Part shown: in pieces, positions 19,107 through 27,045 of the stretch
Layout: every line of letters starts with the position of its first letter
How positions within the stretch are numbered: position 1 is the first letter of the stretch
Assembly: GCA_041821265.1 (NCBI GenBank)
Contig: JBGUEQ010000013.1
Location: 29,293 to 93,292 of the forward strand
DNA: 64,000 nucleotides
Origin: Lachnotalea sp041821265
Lineage (GTDB): Bacteria > Bacillota > Clostridia > Lachnospirales > Lachnospiraceae
Direction of reading: 5' to 3'
Notes under the pieces: generated by a model
Seen by the model: only the letters and a program-made list of their open reading frames with translations
Database searches by the model: none
What the model was told of the DNA's origin: nothing
Program-made: the position numbers and the translations under genes

Positions 19107-19295
19107 TGTAACAGTTCAGCCATGCAGAAATGATTATTCATATTGACCGTGAGTGATTGCACTCTAAGGACGATTTGTCTCATCATTTCTATAGGGGCGG
19201 ACGCCCTACATGAATAATGTGCCCGTCTATTACCAAACTGATTGGCATATTTGTATATTCTGGCACATTATGAATAGTATGGCTGAACTGTTACA
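19107..19295. repeat. 189-bp foldback element with 17-bp inverted ends (family C)
   Basis: The outer ends TGTAACAGTTCAGCCAT and ATGGCTGAACTGTTACA are perfect inverted repeats. Inside is a second stem (AGAAATGAT with ATCATTTCT). No reading frame of note is present. The termini resemble those of family B (TGTAAC..TTCAG). A lone copy of one end occurs at 25452. Confidence 0.8.
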
Positions 19296-19311
19296 ATAAT
19301 TTAGCTTAATA

Positions 19312-19446
19312 TAAAGTGTCTGCTTACAGATACTTGTGCGCCTGAGTGGATTATGTAGCAATAAATTTCTGCTCCATGAGGTGCTAATTTGGGCACGAAG
19401 TGCCCTAAATTAATAGGGAAGTTCGTAGGACTTTTCTATTAATTTA
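19312..19446 (-). repeat. Family A structured repeat, full copy (reverse)
   Basis: The reverse complement aligns with the elements at 39007 and 62829. It has a terminal hairpin around GGGAAGTTCGTAGGACTT, a GGGCACGAAGTGCCC hairpin, then TTATTGCTACATAATCCACT and a distal GTCTGTAAGCAGACAC-type hairpin. With the family C element it fills most of the 367-base gap before citG. Confidence 0.8.
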
Positions 19447-19468
19447 AAAAGAGAAAGGATAAGGTGAT

Positions 19469-20377
19469 ATGGTACAGCATAGTAATGCAATATTTTTGAA
19501 TTCAAATAAGGAATCAAAAGATATCATTATAAATTTTATAGGTCAATCAGCAACAAAAAGTTTACTAGCCGAAGTTAGTACAACTCCCAAGCCAGGCTTA
19601 GTGGATAGAATAAGCAATGGTGCACATAATGATATGAATTATAAAACATTTATTGACAGTGCAAATGCAATATCACCTTACTTTTTCAAAATGGCTGAGC
19701 TAGGCTATGATTGGGAAGATTCACTTCCTGAATTGTTTTTAGCAATCCGCGTAGTCGGAATAGAAGCAGAAAACGCTATGTATGTGGCTACAAATCATGT
19801 TAATACACACAAGGGCTTGATTTTTTCAGCAGGAATTATTTCGGCAGCAGCAGCTTATGTATATCGCAAGTTTGGAGTGTTTGACACTAAAATAATTTTT
19901 AAGATATGTACACGAATGACATTTGATATTATTGAGAATGACTTTAAAAAGATAGACAGTAAGCATCCTAAAACAAATGGTGAGAAACTTTATCTAAAGC
20001 ATAGAAACAAAGGTATCCGAGGTGAGGTGCAAAGTGGTTTTCCAACGGTTGAAAATATTTCATTACCAGCATTAAAGTATTATAGGAAGCTTAATTGTAA
20101 TAAGAATCTTTCACACATTCAAGTATTAATGCTTTTAATTGCAAATGTTGATGATACCAATGTTTTAGCTAGACATAATAAAGCGACACTTGATTTTGTA
20201 AAAGAGACAGCTAAAAGTTTTTTAAATAAGGGTGGTGTTTTTTCTGAAAATGGAATAGCATCAATTTGGAATATGGACGATATGTTTATTCAGAAAAATA
20301 TTAGTTCAGGTGGATGTGCTGATTTATTGGCAATTACAATTATGATATATGATTTATCAAAGGGGATACCAAAATAA
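19469..20377 (+). CDS. citG: Triphosphoribosyl-dephospho-CoA synthase
   Basis: Makes the citrate lyase prosthetic group precursor from ATP and dephospho-CoA. Recognised by LLAEVSTTPKPGLVDRISNG near the N-terminus, THKGLIFSAGI, the NKGIRGEVQSGFPTV segment and a C-terminal SSGGCADLLAITI. The 302-residue length is normal for a stand-alone CitG. GAGAAAGGATAAGGTGAT lies upstream. Repeats separate it from the transporter gene, so it may be transcribed separately. Confidence 0.93.
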   Translation: MVQHSNAIFLNSNKESKDIIINFIGQSATKSLLAEVSTTPKPGLVDRISNGAHNDMNYKTFIDSANAISPYFFKMAELGYDWEDSLPELFLAIRVVGIEAENAMYVATNHVNTHKGLIFSAGIISAAAAYVYRKFGVFDTKIIFKICTRMTFDIIENDFKKIDSKHPKTNGEKLYLKHRNKGIRGEVQSGFPTVENISLPALKYYRKLNCNKNLSHIQVLMLLIANVDDTNVLARHNKATLDFVKETAKSFLNKGGVFSENGIASIWNMDDMFIQKNISSGGCADLLAITIMIYDLSKGIPK

Positions 20378-20412
20378 AACTATTGTAAAAGAATTTGCAA
20401 TAGTTTTATTTT
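20371..20412. terminator. Terminator after citG, probably bidirectional
   Basis: AAAATAAAACTATTG and CAATAGTTTTATTTT pair perfectly over 15 bp with a 12-nt loop. A- and T-rich ends on both sides suit both strands; the downstream gene remnant converges on it. Confidence 0.85.
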
Positions 20413-20454
20413 GGTATGATAGGAGATAGCCTTTTAACATTCATTTGTAATGAA

Positions 20455-21096
20455 TTAATACCGATTATATACATCTTCAGCAAAACACATGAGATCTTTA
20501 ATTTCAAGTACTTGTCCATCGTCGAAAACTGCGTTGCCACTCATCTTACCAAATACTTGGTGTTGGTCAGTTTTGATAATATGAGCTGAAGTCTTGGCAC
20601 AGCGGTCAATCACTGGAATGAATTCCATCTCAAAACGTTTATCACTTGAGGTAAATGTCCAAGGTTTCATATAATCAGCACTAGGTATGTGAAATTCAAT
20701 ATCATCTAATTTATGACCTTTGCCATCGTAAAACAAAATATTTTCAGATGCCGCCGTTGTATCGCCAAAACCATATCCAGTATTAAATCCAAAGGTTTTA
20801 TCATTTACAATTCCGTTACCAGAACTCCAAAACCATCGGTTATTATAAGTCCATACACCGCGCCCCCAATCAAGTGTACCAAAGTCAGTTTCAGGATTGA
20901 AGAGATAGGTATTGCCTTGATACATGACAGTTCCACTTGCTCTCGTACCATTAATTTTTTGATTGTAATAAAAGGCCGTCTTTTTTTCTTTCCATGGAGT
21001 CGCTATAACGAGGGTATCCATTGAAGGCTGCTGTAATGTAATATCACAAGTAAGAGATTCGTTGTTATCAAAATTTGGATAATCGCGTATTATATA
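20455..21096 (-). pseudogene. DUF2804 family gene, N-terminally truncated
   Basis: The frame encodes the C-terminal part of a DUF2804 protein: ITLQQPSMDTLVIATPW, FGTLDWGRGVWTYNNRWFW and GFNTGYGFGDTTAASENIL. Family members are usually well over 300 residues. The conserved frame continues upstream of the first ATG (21021) through DYPNFDNNESLTCDITLQQPS to an in-frame stop at 21097-21099, with no start codon there. The N-terminal half is therefore missing. If ATG 21021 were used, a 188-residue fragment would be made. The function of the family is unknown. Confidence 0.75.
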
Positions 21097-21370
21097 CTAA
21101 TATAGTAAATAGTAACGAAATTAACTACTTTTTAATATGGAAAAAGACATAGAAATATATAACATTGGCTAGAAAGCATTGACAAAGCTTGGAAATCATA
21201 TTATATTAATGTACTATATGCGTACGGATTGCACTATCTTTACCACAATATATTGATATAATATGAAATGATTTGATAGGAAGGTTTGGTTGAATGATTT
21301 CTAAGAAAATCTGATATATGAGGCAAAGCGAAAAGTAAATTTTATAAGGCGATATAAAGAAGGAGATGTT

Positions 21371-22828
21371 ATGGAAAAAATTAAAAAAGAATGGTTTGGA
21401 AATATAAACAAGGATATATTGTCTGGTATGGTAGTTGCAATTGCTCTTATTCCAGAAGCAATTGGTTTTTCTATTTTAGCTGGATTAGATCCTATGGTTG
21501 GATTATATGCATCATTTTGTATTGCAATTGTAACGGCGTTTGCAGGAGGACGTCCTGGGCTCATCTCAGCTGCTACCGGTGCGATGGCATTGGTATTGGC
21601 AGGACTTGTTCATCAGTATGGTGTGCAGTATATGCTAGCGGCAACATTATTAGCAGGTTTATTGCAAATCGTTATGGGATTTCTGAAAATTGGAAACTTG
21701 TTAAGATTTATTCCGAAACCCGTGATGACGGGATTTGTGAATGCGTTGGGTATTTTGATTTTCAAGGCCCAACTTTCTTATTTTAAAGATGCTGATATTA
21801 TAATGTATGTATTAGTAGCCGTTGGAATGTTAATTATTTATTTCTTTCCAAAGATTAATAAGACAATACCGGCACCATTAGTAACCATTCTGTTCTTAAC
21901 TGTATTTACGATTGTATTGAAATTGGATGTAGTAAGAATTGGTGATATGGGGAATATAGTTGGAACATTACCAAGTTTTGCACTTCCTAATATAGCATTT
22001 AATATTGAGACCTTGAAGATAATTTTTCCATTCTCAATATCTCTAGCAATTGTAGGATTGGTTGAGTCGATGCTTACCTCACAATTAGTAGATGAATTAA
22101 CAAATACATCAAGTAATAAAAATAGAGAATGTGTCGGTCAAGGTCTGGCAAATATAGTAGCTGGTTTGTTTGGTGGTATGGCAGGTTGTGGAATGATTGG
22201 TCAATCTGTAATAAATCATAAATCTGGTGGACGTGGTAGATTATCCACTCTAGTAGCGGGTATATTTTTAATGATTCTTATTGTGGTATTAAATAAAAGT
22301 GTGATTCAAATTCCGATAGCTGCGTTGGTAGCTGTTATGATTATTGTATCCATTGCTACCTTTGATTGGTCTTCCATTGCAAGAATGACGAAAGTTCCAA
22401 AGGGGGACACACTGGTTATGCTTGCAACCGTAGCAATTGTACTAGCAACCGACAATCTAGCATATGGAGTAGTAACTGGAATTATCTTGAGTGCATTATT
22501 TTTCGTAAATAAAATATCACAAACACAAGTAGAAAAACTAGAAATGGAAAATGGTATTGTATATCGATGTTATGGACAATTATTTTTTGCTTCTACAACG
22601 CAATTTTTAGAACAGTTTGATTTTACTATTCAGGATCAAATGATTGAATTGGATTTGAAACATTTGAAATTTTGGGATTTATCGGCAGGTGTTGCGTTTG
22701 ATAAAATCATTCAAAAGTATAGCGAAAGACATGTCAGAGTGAAAATAGTTGGATTAAGTGAGGCATGTGAAAAGATATTGGGGCAAACCTCAATACAGTA
22801 TTCGGTAATGCCAGAATATGTTGATTAG
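21371..22828 (+). CDS. SulP/SLC26-family anion transporter with STAS domain
   Basis: Membrane carrier of 485 residues: about 12-14 helices (residues 10-375) and a C-terminal STAS domain (about 385-480). Typical family segments are DILSGMVVAIALIPEAIGFS, GLYASFCIAIVTAFAGGRPGLISAATGA and GGMAGCGMIGQS. Substrates in this family include sulfate, bicarbonate and dicarboxylates; sequence alone does not decide. AAGGAGATGTT precedes the ATG. The 270 bases upstream contain no gene I can recognise. Confidence 0.9.
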   Translation: MEKIKKEWFGNINKDILSGMVVAIALIPEAIGFSILAGLDPMVGLYASFCIAIVTAFAGGRPGLISAATGAMALVLAGLVHQYGVQYMLAATLLAGLLQIVMGFLKIGNLLRFIPKPVMTGFVNALGILIFKAQLSYFKDADIIMYVLVAVGMLIIYFFPKINKTIPAPLVTILFLTVFTIVLKLDVVRIGDMGNIVGTLPSFALPNIAFNIETLKIIFPFSISLAIVGLVESMLTSQLVDELTNTSSNKNRECVGQGLANIVAGLFGGMAGCGMIGQSVINHKSGGRGRLSTLVAGIFLMILIVVLNKSVIQIPIAALVAVMIIVSIATFDWSSIARMTKVPKGDTLVMLATVAIVLATDNLAYGVVTGIILSALFFVNKISQTQVEKLEMENGIVYRCYGQLFFASTTQFLEQFDFTIQDQMIELDLKHLKFWDLSAGVAFDKIIQKYSERHVRVKIVGLSEACEKILGQTSIQYSVMPEYVD

Positions 22829-22854
22829 ATAATTCGTAGAACATTTTTAATTGA

Positions 22855-22907
22855 TCATATATAATTATGAATAAAAAATACTCATATATAATTATGAATA
22901 AAAAATA
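22855..22907 (+). repeat. 26-bp direct repeat upstream of the DUF134 promoter
   Basis: Two identical 26-base copies beginning TCATATATAATTATGAATAA are separated by a single base and end at the -35 box of the next promoter. This placement suggests a regulator-binding region. Confidence 0.8.
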
Positions 22908-22935
22908 TTGACATTTAAGATAAAACAGATATTAT
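22908..22935 (+). promoter_or_regulatory. Sigma-A type promoter for the DUF134 gene
   Basis: TTGACA (22908-22913) and TATTAT (22930-22935) are spaced by 16 bases, abutting the 26-bp direct repeat. Confidence 0.6.
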
Positions 22936-23045
22936 TAGTAGTAAGGGATACTGAAATTTAGAAATACTTACAAAAAGCTTTCGGTTGAGTGGTAATGATT
23001 GCTTTAATATGGTGACATAAATGAATTGTATTTGAAGGAGAAAAA

Positions 23046-23522
23046 ATGGCTAGACCTACCAAATGGAGAAAAATTGAACATATACCGGCGATACCTTATT
23101 TTGTTCCATCGGAAACAGACGTTGCAGAATTTGCAGAAAATGTTTTAAAGCTAGAGGAAGTTGAGGCAATACGTCTTAAGGATCTTGAAGGTTTAGAGCA
23201 AGGTGAGTGCGCGGAGAAAATGGAGATTTCAAGACCTACTTTTCAACGTATTTTACTTTCTGCACGCGAGAAGTTGGCAGATAGTTTAATCAATGGGAAA
23301 ACAATTCATATTGAAGGTGGTAATTTTACTCGTAATATTTGCCCAATAAAATGTTTGGATTGCGGAAAAGAGTGGAATGAAAGCTATGAGAACTTGGAAT
23401 CAATTAAAAAAGGACAATATGAGTGCCCAGATTGTAAATCGGTTAAAGTAGAATGTAAGGATAATTGCAAGGGTAAATTTTGTCAAAAGAATTGCTGGAG
23501 AAATAGAGGAATGGATTTTTAG
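23046..23522 (+). CDS. DUF134 family HTH protein with Cys-rich tail
   Basis: N-terminal DUF134 signature MARPTKWRKIEHIPAIPYF is followed by a sigma-70-region-4-like helix-turn-helix (EVEAIRLKDLEGLEQGECAEKMEISRPTFQRIL split over 60-95). The C-terminal 60 residues have about ten cysteines, including CLDCGKEW, CPDCKS and CKDNCKGKFCQKNC, so metal or iron-sulfur binding is likely. Proteins of this family commonly neighbour Mrp/NifB-like Fe-S genes. Here a flavin reductase and an Mrp ATPase follow. It may be a redox- or metal-responsive regulator of that set (inference). Confidence 0.85.
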   Translation: MARPTKWRKIEHIPAIPYFVPSETDVAEFAENVLKLEEVEAIRLKDLEGLEQGECAEKMEISRPTFQRILLSAREKLADSLINGKTIHIEGGNFTRNICPIKCLDCGKEWNESYENLESIKKGQYECPDCKSVKVECKDNCKGKFCQKNCWRNRGMDF

Positions 23523-23545
23523 TTATAAATAAAAATTAAAATAAT

Positions 23546-23599
23546 GCAAAGTATTGTGATTTTATTTTCCACTATGGGAGATAGTTGCAATACTTTTTT
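23546..23599 (+). terminator. Terminator after the DUF134 gene
   Basis: AAAGTATTG and CAATACTTT pair across a loop of about 31 nt and end in TTTTTT. The remainder of the 324-base gap up to 23846 has no recognisable gene; a TTGACA at 23684 lacks a convincing -10 box. Confidence 0.65.
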
Positions 23600-23846
23600 G
23601 AATTTATAGGAAATTTATTTAATATTGATATAAATCCAAAGACAGAAGTGTAACTTTTGTTTCAATGAGAAAGAGATACAATATTGACATATGCGCTAAA
23701 TAGAGTTAAACTGTTAATTGTGAGCATAAGACCAAAATATTATGTCTTATATATTGATTCTTATTGAACGTAAAATATAATAGAAATGATTAGTAGGAAT
23801 GCTTTTATGTTCCAATGAGCACACACTATAAATAAAGGAGATAAGT

Positions 23847-24338
23847 ATGCAAAAAAAGGAAGCAAACAAAAAAGGTGCGTTACAGCCATTACCAAAAATA
23901 TTAGTTTCATGTCGTGGAACAAATGGGGAAGATAATGTATTGGCGGTTGCTTATTGCGGTAACTGCAGTTATGATCCACCTATGGTTATGGTCGGAATTG
24001 TTCCTACCAGATATTCCTATCAACTGATAAAAGAGTCGGGATGTTTTGTTGTAAATATTGTAACAAAAGATTACCAAGAAACATTTGATTATTTAGGAAA
24101 ATATAGCAAAAGAGATTGTGATAAATTAAAAGACATGAATGTTAAGTTGGCCGAAGGTAAAATAATTCCTGCCTCTATACTTACCGATTGCCCGGTGAAT
24201 ATTGAGTGTACGGTTGTTGATTCCATAGTAACGGGATCGCACGAAATGTTTATTGGTAAAATAGAATATGTGCATGCTAATGAAAATTTAATTAATGAAA
24301 AGGGAGATATTGATTTTTCCCAAATTCAATATATTTAA
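23847..24338 (+). CDS. Flavin reductase-like FMN-binding protein
   Basis: A 163-residue split-barrel flavoprotein. Recognised by the N-terminal LPKILVSCRGTNGEDNVLAVAYCGNCSYDPPMVM split pattern, the VPTRYSYQLIKESGCFVVNI segment and IECTVVDSIVTGSHEMFIGKI near the C-terminus. Family members bind FMN and often reduce it with NAD(P)H or act as small redox proteins. Several cysteines near residues 30-45 are notable. It lies just upstream of the Mrp gene. Confidence 0.85.
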   Translation: MQKKEANKKGALQPLPKILVSCRGTNGEDNVLAVAYCGNCSYDPPMVMVGIVPTRYSYQLIKESGCFVVNIVTKDYQETFDYLGKYSKRDCDKLKDMNVKLAEGKIIPASILTDCPVNIECTVVDSIVTGSHEMFIGKIEYVHANENLINEKGDIDFSQIQYI

Positions 24339-24364
24339 AATGATAAATGAAAGGAGATACAAAT

Positions 24365-25213
24365 ATGATAGAGCAAGCTAAAGGTTGTTCAGACGACGAA
24401 TGTACAAAAGAGTCATGCGAAGGTTGTGAACAAAACAAAAAGAGTTTAATGGAGGACTTGAATCCATATAGTTCAGTCAAACATGTAATTGGTGTTGCAA
24501 GTGGTAAAGGCGGAGTTGGAAAATCATTTGTTACTGCAATGCTAGCAGTGTTAATGAATCGTAAAGGTTATAAAGTAGGAATATTAGATGCAGATATTAC
24601 TGGCCCATCTATTCCCAAAATGTTTGGCGTAACAAAAAAAGCACAGGGAAGTGAATTTGGCGTTATACCTGAAAAAACAGCAGATAATATTAAATTGATG
24701 TCCGTTAATTTATTATTGGAACAAGAAGATGCACCTGTAATTTGGAGGGGACCAATTTTAGCAAACACAGTAAAACAATTTTGGACTGATGTTGTATGGG
24801 AAGATGTAGATTATCTATTTATCGACATGCCACCTGGTACGGGCGATGTTCCATTGACTGTATTTCAATCCATTCCATTGGAGGGAGTAATTATTGTAAC
24901 TTCGCCACAAGATCTTGTTTCCTTAATTGTGAAAAAAGCTGTAAATATGGCAAAACAAATGAATATTCCAGTTTTAGGTTTGGTTGAGAATATGAGTTTT
25001 GTAAAATGTCCTGATTGTGGGAAAGAGATTCAGTTATTTGGTGAAAGTAAATTAGGAGCTATTTCAAAAGAGATAGGAATTGATATTTTAGGAAGAATAC
25101 CAATTGATCCATTGATTGTTGAATTAGTTGATAAGGGTGAGTTTGAAAAATTCCAAGCTGATTATTTAACAAAAGCTTCTGATATTATTGAAAAACTCAA
25201 AGAAAAATATTAG
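24365..25213 (+). CDS. Mrp/NBP35-family iron-sulfur cluster carrier ATPase
   Basis: P-loop ATPase that carries or assembles Fe-S clusters. The N-terminus has a Cys cluster (CSDDECTKESCEGCEQ) like the NBP35-type 4Fe-4S motif. The deviant Walker A GKGGVGKSF is near residue 47, Asp in LDADITGPSIPKM marks switch I, and IDMPPGTGDV is diagnostic of Mrp. A C-terminal CPDCGKE supplies the CxxC bridging motif. Start chosen at ATG 24365 because AAAGGAGATACAAAT is ideally spaced; an in-frame ATG at 24347 lies before that site. Confidence 0.92.
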   Translation: MIEQAKGCSDDECTKESCEGCEQNKKSLMEDLNPYSSVKHVIGVASGKGGVGKSFVTAMLAVLMNRKGYKVGILDADITGPSIPKMFGVTKKAQGSEFGVIPEKTADNIKLMSVNLLLEQEDAPVIWRGPILANTVKQFWTDVVWEDVDYLFIDMPPGTGDVPLTVFQSIPLEGVIIVTSPQDLVSLIVKKAVNMAKQMNIPVLGLVENMSFVKCPDCGKEIQLFGESKLGAISKEIGIDILGRIPIDPLIVELVDKGEFEKFQADYLTKASDIIEKLKEKY

Positions 25214-25218
25214 CAAAA

Positions 25219-25365
25219 ATGATTGGTTGTGTATTATCACTTCTGACTAAAAAAGTTAATTTAGATCCAGCGATTATGACAGCACCATTGATTACAACAT
25301 TGGTTGACACCTGTTCTATCTGCATTTATTTTAATATTGCTACAATTATATTTAGGTTATCCTAG
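25219..25365 (+). pseudogene. Remnant of an mgtE magnesium channel gene (3' end)
   Basis: A 48-residue frame reads KKVNLDPAIMTAPLITTLVD then an Ile/Phe-rich helix IYFNIATIIF. This matches the last membrane segment of MgtE (KKxxLDPAxxxxPxxTTxxD...YFxIA), including the conserved Asp-Pro and Thr-Thr-x-x-Asp that line the pore. The remaining 400 or so residues of the channel are absent. It starts only 6 bases after mrp, so a deletion may have joined them. Confidence 0.7.
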
Positions 25366-25372
25366 AGAATAG

Positions 25373-25430
25373 AAAATCGACTAGTAAAGATTAGCCCTTT
25401 GGTTAATTTATTTTACTAGTCGATTTTTAT
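25373..25430 (+). terminator. Intrinsic terminator after the mgtE remnant
   Basis: AAAATCGACTAGTAAA and TTTACTAGTCGATTTT form a perfect 16-bp stem with T residues following. It was probably the original mgtE terminator. Confidence 0.9.
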
Positions 25431-25451
25431 TTATTATCATAAGGTATTAGA

Positions 25452-25474
25452 AATGGTATGGCTGAACTGTTACG
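25452..25474. repeat. Single end of the family C element
   Basis: ATGGCTGAACTGTTAC is identical to the right end of the 19107-19295 element. No matching left end was seen, so this is a solo terminus or a decayed copy. The rest of the gap to 25612 shows no gene. Confidence 0.6.
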
Positions 25475-25612
25475 CAATTTTATTATTGTATTTAAATAAA
25501 TCATATTTGTGCCATATTTCTGAAATATACTATAAATATCAAATGAAGCGAAGTATAAAGGAATATATGTTCGCAATCAATTGTATAACAAAGAATAAGA
25601 ATGGAGGACGAA

Positions 25613-25795
25613 ATGATGATATTTACATGGGTGTTCCTAGTGTTGGGAATCTATTATTTTATTTATTACAATCAACCAATTAAAGTGAGATGTAACAATT
25701 TAACTAAAGCGGAAGACATTTTAATAGAGCGCTATGTGAATGGTGAAATTGATGAAGTGACTTTCAAAAAAATGAAAATGACAATAAATAACTAG
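25613..25795 (+). CDS. Small SHOCT-domain membrane protein
   Basis: About 60 residues: one hydrophobic segment at the N-terminus (MIFTWVFLVLGIYYFIYY), then a short SHOCT-type helix pair (KAEDILIERYVNGEIDEVTF). The start is set by the GGAGG at 25604, giving ATG 25613 or 25616. It is followed 11 bases later by a second protein of the same plan. SHOCT segments are thought to mediate oligomerisation; no function is known for this gene. Confidence 0.7.
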   Translation: MMIFTWVFLVLGIYYFIYYNQPIKVRCNNLTKAEDILIERYVNGEIDEVTFKKMKMTINN

Positions 25796-25806
25796 GAGGA
25801 ATTATT

Positions 25807-26082
25807 ATGATGTATGGCAGAGGATTTTATGGTAGTGGTTACAGTAGTGATTACAGTAGTGCAAGAGGATGTATTGGCTATGGTTATATGAATAATGGTT
25901 GGAGTATCATAATTGGTATTGGTATTTTGTTAACAATAGCTTTACTTATTTATATTTTAGTTCATAATAAGAAGAAAGTGATAACCAATCAAGCTACAAG
26001 TCAGGAAGTATTAAAAATGAAATATGTACAAGGCGAAATCACAGAAGAAGAATATTTAAAACGTAAAAATATAATAGAATAA
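25807..26082 (+). CDS. SHOCT-domain membrane protein with Gly/Tyr/Ser-rich N-terminus
   Basis: 91 residues. The first 30 are rich in Gly, Tyr and Ser (MMYGRGFYGSGYSSDYSSAR). A single helix (about 33-52) and a C-terminal SHOCT motif (EVLKMKYVQGEITEEEYLKRK) follow. It forms a likely two-gene unit with the preceding SHOCT protein. A two-component system lies downstream beyond a foldback repeat. Confidence 0.75.
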   Translation: MMYGRGFYGSGYSSDYSSARGCIGYGYMNNGWSIIIGIGILLTIALLIYILVHNKKKVITNQATSQEVLKMKYVQGEITEEEYLKRKNIIE

Positions 26083-26106
26083 ACTGCAACTAAGAAGATA
26101 TTAAAT

Positions 26107-26285
26107 AGTTACAATAAACTTATGTATCAGGAATGAGGTAGATGTGATGTATAAATAAAAGCTATTTCGTGCTATAAAATACATCGCGTGGGTTGGACGT
26201 ATATTTTCACACAATCGACTCAAACGCGAACATGTCTGCAATCAGATATTTTCGCGTATCTACCTACCGATACATGAGAAATTAC
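26107..26285. repeat. Foldback intergenic element with family A/B-like segments
   Basis: The outer part pairs ATGTATC with GATACAT and GAGGTAG with CTACCTAC. The ends carry ATAGTTACA and GAAATTAC, like family B termini. The interior contains GTGCTATAAAATACATCGCG (family B-like) and ATCGACTCAAACGCG with GTCTGCAATCAGA (family A-like). It looks like a diverged or composite copy. Confidence 0.6.
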
Positions 26286-26358
26286 ATGAATTAAGATAAA
26301 TAAAGAAAGTTTTACATCTATTGATTAGGTGTGCAATATGGGATGAATGGAGGGAATT

Positions 26359-27045
26359 ATGACTTACAAAATATTAGTGGTAGAAGACCAAACGGAAATT
26401 AGTGATATCGTTTCGAAATATTTAGTTAAGGATGGATATCAAGTCGTGGTCACTAGTAATGGTTTTGAGGCACTAGATTGTTTTAGTAAAGAAGAATTTC
26501 ATCTGATTCTACTAGATATTATGATGCCAGGCATTAGTGGATTTGAAGTCTTAAAAGAGATTAGAAAAATTTCAGAAATTCCAATTATTATGTTAACAGC
26601 CAAACAAGAAGAAGTTGATAGGTTAAAGGGATTTGAAAATGGGGCGGATGATTATGTAATTAAACCATTTAGTCCAAGGGAACTGATGAAACGTATTCAA
26701 GTTTTCCTAAAAAGAGTGTATCATGAATCCGATGAAATTATTTATCAAGTCGGAGATTTAAGCTTACATGCAAAGAGTATGAAGCTGTTTAAGGGTACCG
26801 AGGAAATTCCAATTACCGCAGCTGAGTATAAGCTGCTATTTGTTTTGTTTAAAAATAAAGGGCAAGTATTAACGCGAGAACAAATCATAAACCTTGCATA
26901 TGGAGATGATTACGCAGGTTATGATAGAAATATAGATAGTTATATCAAGAGAATTCGGCAAAAAATAGAAAAAAATCCGAAGACACCAGAAATACTGACA
27001 ACGAAATATGGTGCAGGGTACATATTTGGAGGTGAGGAATTATGA
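26359..27045 (+). CDS. OmpR-family response regulator
   Basis: Receiver domain with VVEDQTE, phosphoacceptor Asp in LILLDIMMPGISG and VIKPFSP. The winged-helix output domain (about 128-225) ends EILTTKYGAGYIF. Start set at ATG 26359 by GGAGGGAATT; a longer frame from 26347 would start inside the ribosome binding site. The stop codon overlaps the start of the downstream kinase (ATGA), so the pair is translationally coupled. Confidence 0.93.
   Translation: MTYKILVVEDQTEISDIVSKYLVKDGYQVVVTSNGFEALDCFSKEEFHLILLDIMMPGISGFEVLKEIRKISEIPIIMLTAKQEEVDRLKGFENGADDYVIKPFSPRELMKRIQVFLKRVYHESDEIIYQVGDLSLHAKSMKLFKGTEEIPITAAEYKLLFVLFKNKGQVLTREQIINLAYGDDYAGYDRNIDSYIKRIRQKIEKNPKTPEILTTKYGAGYIFGGEEL

Noticed and set aside
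23684..23712. TTGACA upstream of the flavin reductase gene
   Set aside because: No acceptable -10 box at 16-18 bases spacing.
25453..25683. 76-residue frame overlapping the first SHOCT gene
   Set aside because: It is in a different frame from the SHOCT protein, and the GGAGG site serves the SHOCT start.
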